The notes beneath the pieces were generated by a model, which was given only the letters and a program-made list of their open reading frames with translations, was not told the origin of the DNA and did not search any database. The translations under genes and the position numbers were made by a program. Positions 58,762 through 64,000 of a stretch of 64,000 nucleotides of DNA are shown piece after piece (the stretch's first letter is position 1; each line of letters opens with the position of its first letter). The DNA comes from Thermopolyspora sp044507605 (GTDB taxonomy: Bacteria > Actinomycetota > Actinomycetes > Streptosporangiales > Streptosporangiaceae). The DNA is taken from contig JBIQJI010000005.1 of the NCBI GenBank assembly GCA_044507605.1, positions 62,001 to 126,000 of the forward strand, read 5' to 3'.

Positions 58762-59217
58762 GTGCGGTTCCATCTGATCGACCGTGTCGACGCCTACGAG
58801 CCGCGCCGGTCCGTACGGGCCCGCAAGCTGACCTCGGTCAGCGAGGAGCTGTGGGAGCCGTCGCCGGCGGGGCCCGTCATGCCTCCGCCGCTGGTGCTGG
58901 AGTCGCTGTGCCAGGCCGCGACCTGGCTGATCGTGGCCAGCACCGAGCGGCGCAAGCGGGCCGCCCTGCTGCAGATCGGGTCGGTGTCGTTCCCGGCCCG
59001 TGCGGTGCGGCCGGGCGACGTGCTGGAGCTGAGGGGCGAGGTGACGTCCATGTCGGACGAGATGGCCGTGCTGTCGGGCGAGGCGTCGGTCGACGGCCGG
59101 CGGGTCCTCGCCGCGAACGACATCATGTGCGCCCTCATCGACGCCGGCGACCTGCAGGAGCTCGACGAGACCGCCAGGCTGCAGCGCCAGCTCATCAGGG
59201 CGGAGGAGGAGTCATGA
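58762..59217 (+). CDS. FabZ/FabA-like hotdog protein lacking the catalytic His
   Basis: 151 residues (GTG start). FabZ-type fold: the segment PVMPPPLVLESLCQ matches the PVMPGVLILEALAQ block of FabZ and keeps the catalytic Glu (Glu47). Counting back 14 positions, the place of the essential His of HFP is Pro33 (EELWEPSPAGPVMP), so this protein alone should not dehydrate. The rest (LLQIGSVSFPARAVRPGDVLEL) is ordinary for a dehydratase. The partner at 60476 has the opposite loss. It overlaps the ketosynthase gene by 4 bases. A priming thioester-binding or structural role is the alternative. Confidence 0.8.
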   Translation: MRFHLIDRVDAYEPRRSVRARKLTSVSEELWEPSPAGPVMPPPLVLESLCQAATWLIVASTERRKRAALLQIGSVSFPARAVRPGDVLELRGEVTSMSDEMAVLSGEASVDGRRVLAANDIMCALIDAGDLQELDETARLQRQLIRAEEES

Positions 59218-60479
59218 GCGGACGGGTCGCCATCACCGGGCTCGGCGCGGTCACCCCGGTCGGCAACGACGCCGACACCACCTGGAAGTCGATGGTCGCC
59301 GGCCGCAGCGGGGTGGGCCGGATCAGCACGTTCGACGTGTCCACGTTCCCCATCCGCATCGGCGCGATGGTCAAGGGCTTCGAGCTGGGGCCCTACCTGC
59401 CCGACCCCCGGTACGGCAGGCATCTGAGCCGCGCGGCCGGGTTCGGGTTCGCCGCGGCCGATCAGGCGATGCGCCAGTCCGGCGCCGGCGGGGCGTACGC
59501 GCCGGAGGAGCGCGGCGTGGCCATGGGCGCGAGCGCCGGGCGGCCCGAGGAGCAGGAGCTGGCCAAGGTCATGGCGGCCTACCGGCGCTCCGGCGGCCAC
59601 GACGTGATCCCGCAGGCCCCGACCAGCCTGCTGATGCGCCAGCAGAACGTCGGCGTGGAGGCCATGGCCCGCCGCTGGGGCCTGGAGGGGCCGATGATCG
59701 GGGTGAGCACGGCCTGCTCGGCGTCCACCCACGCCATCGGCGAGGCGTTCCGCCACATCCAGGACGGCGACGCCCGGCTGATGCTCGCGGGCGGCTTCGA
59801 CTCTCTCACCACCTGGCTCGACGTGCTGGGTTTCACCCTGCTCGGCGCGCTCGCCGACGGCTTCGACGACGATCCCGAACGCGCCTCCCGCCCCTTCGAC
59901 CGCGACCGGGTCGGGTTCGTGCTCGGGGAGGGCGCCGTCGCGCTGGTGCTGGAGGATCTGGACGCCGCCCGCGAGCGCGGCGCCGAGGTGCTGGCCGAAC
60001 TGGTCGGCTACGGGTCGAGCCTCAACGCGTACCGGATCACGGACGCGCCGCCCGACGGCAGCGGCCCCATCCTGTCGATGGCCACGGCGCTGCGCGACGC
60101 CGGCATGTCGCCGGCCGACGTGGACTGCGTGGTGGCCCACGGCACCTCCACCCCCGGCAACGACGTCTGCGAGACCGTGGCGATCCGGGAGGTGTTCGGG
60201 CCCGACGCCTACCGGGTGGCGGTCAGCTCGCCCAAGTCGATGACCGGTCACCTGACCGCGGCGTCGGGCGCGCTGAACGCCCTCGTCGCGGTGCAGGCCA
60301 TCCGCACCTCGACCGTGCCGCCCACCATCAACCTGGACAATCCCGACCCCAGGCTGGACCTCGACTACGTGCCCCGGGAGGCCCGCAGGACGCGCGTGCG
60401 CGCGGCCGTGGCCAACGCCTTCGCGTTCGGCGGCACGAACGGCTCGCTGGTGCTGCGCGCCGCGGGAGGCACGCGATGA
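59214..60479 (+). CDS. Beta-ketoacyl-ACP synthase (KS-alpha type)
   Basis: 421 residues of the FabF/KS fold with all catalytic residues: Cys168 in VSTACSAST, His309 in VVAHGTSTPGND and His346 in SMTGHLTAASG. It condenses malonyl-ACP with the growing chain. Start RVAITGLGAVTPVGND. ATGA overlap with the hotdog gene upstream and a further 4-base overlap with the next hotdog gene show a tightly packed operon. It probably pairs with the chain-length-factor-like protein at 60877. Unlike aromatic polyketide KS genes, it is separated from its partner by a hotdog gene. Confidence 0.92.
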   Translation: MSGRVAITGLGAVTPVGNDADTTWKSMVAGRSGVGRISTFDVSTFPIRIGAMVKGFELGPYLPDPRYGRHLSRAAGFGFAAADQAMRQSGAGGAYAPEERGVAMGASAGRPEEQELAKVMAAYRRSGGHDVIPQAPTSLLMRQQNVGVEAMARRWGLEGPMIGVSTACSASTHAIGEAFRHIQDGDARLMLAGGFDSLTTWLDVLGFTLLGALADGFDDDPERASRPFDRDRVGFVLGEGAVALVLEDLDAARERGAEVLAELVGYGSSLNAYRITDAPPDGSGPILSMATALRDAGMSPADVDCVVAHGTSTPGNDVCETVAIREVFGPDAYRVAVSSPKSMTGHLTAASGALNALVAVQAIRTSTVPPTINLDNPDPRLDLDYVPREARRTRVRAAVANAFAFGGTNGSLVLRAAGGTR

Positions 60480-60880
60480 CCCCGCCGCTGATCGCCCTCG
60501 ACCGCGTCGTGTCCGTGGAGCCCGGGAGGGGCGCGGTCGCGCTGCGCAACGTGCCGCAGACGCTCGCGATCTTCGATACCCACTTCCCGCTGCGCCCGGT
60601 GCTGCCGGGCGTGCTCGTCCTCGGCAGCATCGGCGCGCTGGCGGGCCTGCTGCTGGCCGAGCAGACCGGCCGGTCCTGGCGGCTCGCCGGGGCCGAGCGG
60701 GTCCGGTACCGGCATTTCGTCCGGCCGGGCGACCAGCTGCGGATCGCCGTACGGCTCAAGGAGCTGCGCGACGGCGAGGCGGTGCTCGGGGCCGATGTGA
60801 CGGTCGACGGCCGCACCGTGACCAGCGCCCGGACGATCGTGATGGTCCCCGACGCGGGCCAGGAGAGGGTTCCGACATGA
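60476..60880 (+). CDS. FabZ-like hotdog protein lacking the catalytic Glu
   Basis: 134 residues. It carries the FabZ block FDTHFPLRPVLPGVLVLGS, with the catalytic His36 in HFP, but the position of the essential Glu 14 residues on is Gly50 (VLVLGSIGALAG). It therefore complements the protein at 58762, which keeps Glu and lacks His. In FabZ each active site takes His from one subunit and Glu from the other, so a heterodimer of these two could form one working site. ATGA-type overlaps join it to the ketosynthase upstream and the chain-length factor downstream. Confidence 0.82.
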   Translation: MTPPLIALDRVVSVEPGRGAVALRNVPQTLAIFDTHFPLRPVLPGVLVLGSIGALAGLLLAEQTGRSWRLAGAERVRYRHFVRPGDQLRIAVRLKELRDGEAVLGADVTVDGRTVTSARTIVMVPDAGQERVPT

Positions 60881-62148
60881 GGCGCGTCCTTGTCACGGGC
60901 ATCGGAGTGATCACCGCGCTGGGCGCCGGCGCCGAGGCCACCTGGGCCGGTCTGCTCGACGGCCGCAGCGGCATCGGCCCGGTGCGCGGCTTCGACGCGT
61001 CGTCGCTGCGCACCCGGCTCGCCGCCGAGATCCCCGGCTTCGACGCGCGCGAGTACGTCGACCGGCGGGCCCTGCGCAAGATGACCCGCAGCGAGCAGCT
61101 GGCGGTGGCCGGGGCGACGCTCGCGGTCCGCGACGCCGGGCTGGACGGCGCGGGCGCCCTGGACGGCGAGCGCACCGCCGTCTTCACGGGCAGCAGCAAG
61201 GAGGTCTCCGACCTGGCCAAGCTCGTCGACGCGGTCGACGAGGCCACGGTCGGCGGACGTTTCGAGGTGCGGCGGGTCGGCGAGCGGGTCTCCAGCTTCC
61301 ACCCGCTGTTCTACGTCGAGGGCCTGCAGGGCGCGTCGCTGTTCTACATTTCGGCGGCGTTCGCCCTGAAAGGGGCCAACACCTACTTCGCGGGCACCAG
61401 CGAGGCCGGCATGAGCGCGATCGGCCGGGCCTTCCGCGCGGTGCGCCGGGGCGAGGCCGACGTGGCCATCGCCGGCGGCTTCGACGACCCGGTGTGGTGG
61501 TGGGCCATGTCGTCGTTCGACTCGCTCGGCATGCTGACCGGCCGCAACGAGCTGGGCGCCGCGGCGTTCCGCCCGTACGACCGGGACGCGAGCGGCGCGG
61601 TGCTCGGCGAGGGCACGGCGTTCCTGGTGCTGGAGGAGTACGAGGCGGCCCGCCGCCGCGACGCCCGCGCCTACGCGGAGGTCGCGGGGTACGGCTGCGG
61701 CGCCGACGCCCACCGGCTGCTCACCCCGCATCCCGGGGGGCGAGGGCTGGCGCACGCGCTCACCCGGGCGCTCGACGACGCCCGGTGCGCGCCGGAGGAC
61801 GTCGGCTACGTGGCGAGCCACGGCAGCGCCACCCCGCAGGGCGACCGCAGCGAGGCCGCGGCCTTGCGCGCGGTCTTCGCCGGCGCGGCACGGCCGCCGG
61901 CCGCGAGCAGCGTCAAGCCCGCCACAGGGCACCTGGTGGGCGGCGCGGGCGCGCTGAACGCGGCCGTCGCCGCGCTGGCGGTGCACGGCGGGGCGGTGCC
62001 GCCGACGCTCAACCTCGACACGCCGCAGCCGGGCTGTGAGCTCGACTGGGTGCCGGGGGAGGCGCGGGACATGGAGATCGGCTGCGCGATGGCGGTCGCC
62101 AGGGGCCTGGAGGGCCAGAACGCCGTGCTCGCCCTGCGACCGGCTTAG
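60877..62148 (+). CDS. Chain-length-factor-like ketosynthase homologue (KS-beta)
   Basis: 423 residues of the KS fold with the active-site Cys lost: the site reads YFAGTSEAGMSAIG, where Ser175 stands in the place of Cys. VASHGSATPQGD and KPATGHLVGGAG keep the two His. This is the pattern of a chain-length factor, which pairs with a KS-alpha and sets the cavity length. GRFEVRRVGERVSSFHPLFYVEGLQGASLFYIS precedes the site. It overlaps the hotdog gene by 4 bases. A decarboxylating priming role is an alternative, because the His pair is intact. Confidence 0.87.
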   Translation: MRRVLVTGIGVITALGAGAEATWAGLLDGRSGIGPVRGFDASSLRTRLAAEIPGFDAREYVDRRALRKMTRSEQLAVAGATLAVRDAGLDGAGALDGERTAVFTGSSKEVSDLAKLVDAVDEATVGGRFEVRRVGERVSSFHPLFYVEGLQGASLFYISAAFALKGANTYFAGTSEAGMSAIGRAFRAVRRGEADVAIAGGFDDPVWWWAMSSFDSLGMLTGRNELGAAAFRPYDRDASGAVLGEGTAFLVLEEYEAARRRDARAYAEVAGYGCGADAHRLLTPHPGGRGLAHALTRALDDARCAPEDVGYVASHGSATPQGDRSEAAALRAVFAGAARPPAASSVKPATGHLVGGAGALNAAVAALAVHGGAVPPTLNLDTPQPGCELDWVPGEARDMEIGCAMAVARGLEGQNAVLALRPA

Positions 62149-62163
62149 GGAGAGGAGCGCCAG

Positions 62164-64000
62164 ATGCCACCCGTTGCACCGTACGCCCGCGTCGTGGTCG
62201 CGGGTCTCGGCGCGATCACCGCCCACGGGCCGACCGCCGCCGACCTGTGGGACGGCGCGCGCCATGGCCGCGTCGCCATCAGGCCGGTGCGGCAGATCCC
62301 GATGGACGGCTTCCGCACGCGCATCGCCGGCGAGGTGCCCGGCCCGGTCGCGCCGGTGACGGGGTTCGGCTACCCCGAAGGGCTGCGCGACCCGGCCGTG
62401 GAGTTCCTGCTGCTGGCCGCCCGGGAGGCGGTGGCCGCCGCGCCCGTCGTGCGCGACGCCGTCGTGGCCGAGCGTCTCGGCGTCGTGGTGGGCACCTGCA
62501 ACGCCGGCCTGATCAGCGCCGAGCACTGGTACCGCGCCCGGATGGACGGCCGCGCGGCCGACCCGAGGCTCGCGGTCTTCGTGCCGCCGCAGGCGCTCGC
62601 CGAGGCCCTGGCCGGCGACGTCACCGCCCGCGGGCCGGTGCTCTCGGTCGACACGGCCTGCGCGGCCGGGGCGAACGCCATCGGCTACGGCGCCGACCTG
62701 ATCCGGCTGGGCCTGGCCGACGCCGTCCTCGCGGGCGGCACCGACGCCCTGTCCGACGTGCTGATCGCCGGCTTCAACTCGCTGGAGTCGCTGTCGCCGG
62801 AGCCGGCCGCGCCGTACTCCCGGGACCGGCTGGGGCTGTCGCTCGGCGAGGGCAGCGGCATCATGCTGCTGGTGCGCGCGGACCTGGCCCGCTCGCTCGG
62901 CCTGCCCGTCCTCGCCGAGGTCGCGGGCTACGGCCTGTCCGCCGACGGCTACCACGCGACGGCGCCGCACCCCGAGGGCAGGGGCGCGGCGCGGGCCATC
63001 CAGGCGGCGCTCCGGCACGCCGGGGTGCGCCCCGACGAGGTCGGCTACGTCAACAGCCACGGCACCGGCACGGCCAAGAACGACCCGGCGGAGACCAAGG
63101 CGACCAAGCTGGCCCTCGGCGACGCCGCCAAGGGCGCGCTGCTGAGCAGCACCAAGTCGATGATCGGGCACCTGCTCGGCGCGGCCGGCGCGGTCGAGGG
63201 CATCGTGACCGTCAAGGCGCTGGCCGAGCAGGTCGCGCCGCCGACGGCCAACTTCACCGAGCCGGACCCCGAGTGCGACCTTGACTACGTGCCGAACGTG
63301 AGCCGGCCGGTCGACATGACGGTGGCGATCTCCAACAACTTCGCGTTCGGCGGGGCGAACGCGACGATCGTGCTGACCCGCGACCGCGCCGAGGCGCCCC
63401 CCATGCCGGTCCTGGACCGGGTGGTCGTCACCGGGCTGGCCGCGCTCACCCCGGCCGGCACGACCGTCGAGGCGCTGTGGGAGGCCTTCGCCGACGGCCG
63501 CGACCTCACCACCGAGCACACCGGCGACGCGGGCGGCGGCATCGTCCGGCTGGGCCGGGCCGCCGTCGACGTCGCGGAGTTCCTGCCGGCGAAACAGCGC
63601 AGGCGCATGGACCGCCTCGGCATGCTCACGGTGATCGCCTCCCGGCTCGCGCTGGCGGACGCCGGGCTCGACATCGGCGACGACAACCGTGACCGCGTCG
63701 GGGTGATCTTCGGCACCGGAGTCGGGCCGATGGAGTCGATGGAGCGCTTCGCCCGCCCGCTGTTCACCGAGGGGCCGCGGGCCGCCAGCCCGGCGGTGTT
63801 CCCCAACACCGTCTACAACGCGGCCGGGGGGCAGGTCGCCATGCACCTGGGCGCGGTCGGCAGCGCCTCGACCGTGACGACGGGCCACGCCGCGTCCGCC
63901 GGCGCGCTCAGCTACGCCGGCGATCTGCTCTCGCTGGACCACGCCGACGCCCTGGTGGCCGTCGGCGCCGACACCCTGACCGACACGGTCATCGAGGCCT
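62164..64000 (+). CDS. Fused ketosynthase / chain-length-factor-like protein, partial at window end
   Basis: From the ATG at 62164 (taggg/gagg upstream) the frame stays open to the last base, giving 612 visible residues. Domain 1 (about 5-410) is a KS with Cys166 in VDTACAAGANAIG, then VNSHGTGTAKND and SMIGHLLGAAG, all catalytic. A second KS fold starts at about residue 414 (PVLDRVVVTGLAALTPAGTTVEALWE) without a stop. In it the Cys position reads VTTGHAASAGAL, with His575 instead of Cys, so it looks like a chain-length factor. The protein is thus a KS-CLF fusion, the second such pair of the locus. The remaining part and any further genes lie beyond the window. Confidence 0.88.
   Translation, partial: MPPVAPYARVVVAGLGAITAHGPTAADLWDGARHGRVAIRPVRQIPMDGFRTRIAGEVPGPVAPVTGFGYPEGLRDPAVEFLLLAAREAVAAAPVVRDAVVAERLGVVVGTCNAGLISAEHWYRARMDGRAADPRLAVFVPPQALAEALAGDVTARGPVLSVDTACAAGANAIGYGADLIRLGLADAVLAGGTDALSDVLIAGFNSLESLSPEPAAPYSRDRLGLSLGEGSGIMLLVRADLARSLGLPVLAEVAGYGLSADGYHATAPHPEGRGAARAIQAALRHAGVRPDEVGYVNSHGTGTAKNDPAETKATKLALGDAAKGALLSSTKSMIGHLLGAAGAVEGIVTVKALAEQVAPPTANFTEPDPECDLDYVPNVSRPVDMTVAISNNFAFGGANATIVLTRDRAEAPPMPVLDRVVVTGLAALTPAGTTVEALWEAFADGRDLTTEHTGDAGGGIVRLGRAAVDVAEFLPAKQRRRMDRLGMLTVIASRLALADAGLDIGDDNRDRVGVIFGTGVGPMESMERFARPLFTEGPRAASPAVFPNTVYNAAGGQVAMHLGAVGSASTVTTGHAASAGALSYAGDLLSLDHADALVAVGADTLTDTVIEA

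Noticed and set aside
60328..63942. A 1204-codon open frame on the minus strand opposite the ketosynthase genes
   Set aside because: It is the mirror of strongly GC3-biased coding DNA; its translation is Val/Gly/Arg-rich without any domain, while the plus strand shows intact ketosynthase motifs.
1..64000. tRNA, rRNA and CRISPR features
   Set aside because: I found no cloverleaf with a TPsiC-like GGTTCGAAT block outside coding genes and no regularly spaced repeats of CRISPR type. The ggtttcgaacc near 26386 lies inside the DenD-like gene.
1..64000. Insertion sequences or prophage genes
   Set aside because: No transposase (DDE, HUH) or integrase motifs were seen, even around the pseudogenes and repeats.

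Overview
The window is very GC-rich, with strongly GC-biased third codon positions, many GTG/TTG starts and 4-base stop/start overlaps. The gene content (F420-type flavin protein, CBM2- and ricin-type lectin-bearing secreted enzymes, MMPL exporter, StrR-like regulator, type II polyketide genes) points to a mycelial actinomycete. A Streptosporangiales member such as a Nonomuraea relative is my guess; no rRNA or tRNA gene is present to settle it.

Layout. (1) 230-4646 (+): a six-gene catabolic-looking cluster with two carboxymuconolactone-decarboxylase-fold proteins, a metallo-beta-lactamase-fold hydrolase, a cupin and two 3-hydroxyisobutyrate-dehydrogenase-family reductases. (2) 4707-13468: secreted biomass-degrading enzymes (GH54/CBM42 arabinofuranosidase, CBM2-metzincin protease, GH5 endoglucanase with a ricin-type lectin domain), two of them preceded by striking LacI-type palindromes, plus a copper ATPase with a CsoR-type operator. 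(3) 13591-23364: an MMPL exporter with a two-component pair, a luciferase-like oxidoreductase, a TetR regulator whose operator recurs 4 kb away before a small membrane protein, and two IclR paralogues around an M20-peptidase-like protein lacking part of its metal site. (4) 23465-24820: gene-poor, decayed DNA. (5) 24821-43460: a roughly 18.6-kb acid-sugar/beta-keto-acid catabolic supercluster. A nine-gene minus-strand operon (DUF6282, BKACE, bicupin, HpcH aldolase, thioesterase, 3-hydroxyacid dehydrogenase, DUF1537 kinase, LtnD-like and DenD-like dehydrogenases) lies divergent from an IclR gene. On the plus strand follow a PotDBCA-type importer, a cyclase-family hydrolase, a second DUF1537 kinase and a PdxA2-type dehydrogenase. 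A paralogous orphan substrate-binding protein sits at the far end. (6) 43514-49969: glucose-6-phosphate isomerase, glucose-6-phosphate dehydrogenase and an alditol oxidase, interrupted by a frameshifted, truncated sugar-permease pseudogene and repeat-rich DNA. (7) 50291-64000: a DesR/DesK-like pair, then a candidate biosynthetic locus. On the minus strand it has a 43-residue peptide gene, too short for routine calling, followed 12 bp later by a fused leader-binding/YcaO protein. On the plus strand it has a StrR-like regulator, malonyltransferase, ACP, ketoreductase, two hotdog dehydratase-like proteins, a ketosynthase, a chain-length-factor-like protein and a fused KS-CLF protein that runs off the window.

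How the genes may work together. In region 5 the kinase plus PdxA2 pair is the known D-threonate/D-erythronate route to dihydroxyacetone phosphate. The dehydrogenase/BKACE/thioesterase trio resembles the carnitine-type beta-hydroxy-acid route, so the cluster appears to join two chemistries under one IclR regulator. In region 7 the plus-strand genes look like a highly reducing type II polyketide system making a polyene-like acyl chain. One hotdog protein keeps the catalytic Glu but has lost the His, and the other keeps the His but has lost the Glu, so together they could form a split-site heterodimeric dehydratase. Whether the YcaO-modified peptide and the acyl chain are joined in one product, or are two neighbouring pathways, cannot be decided from the sequence.
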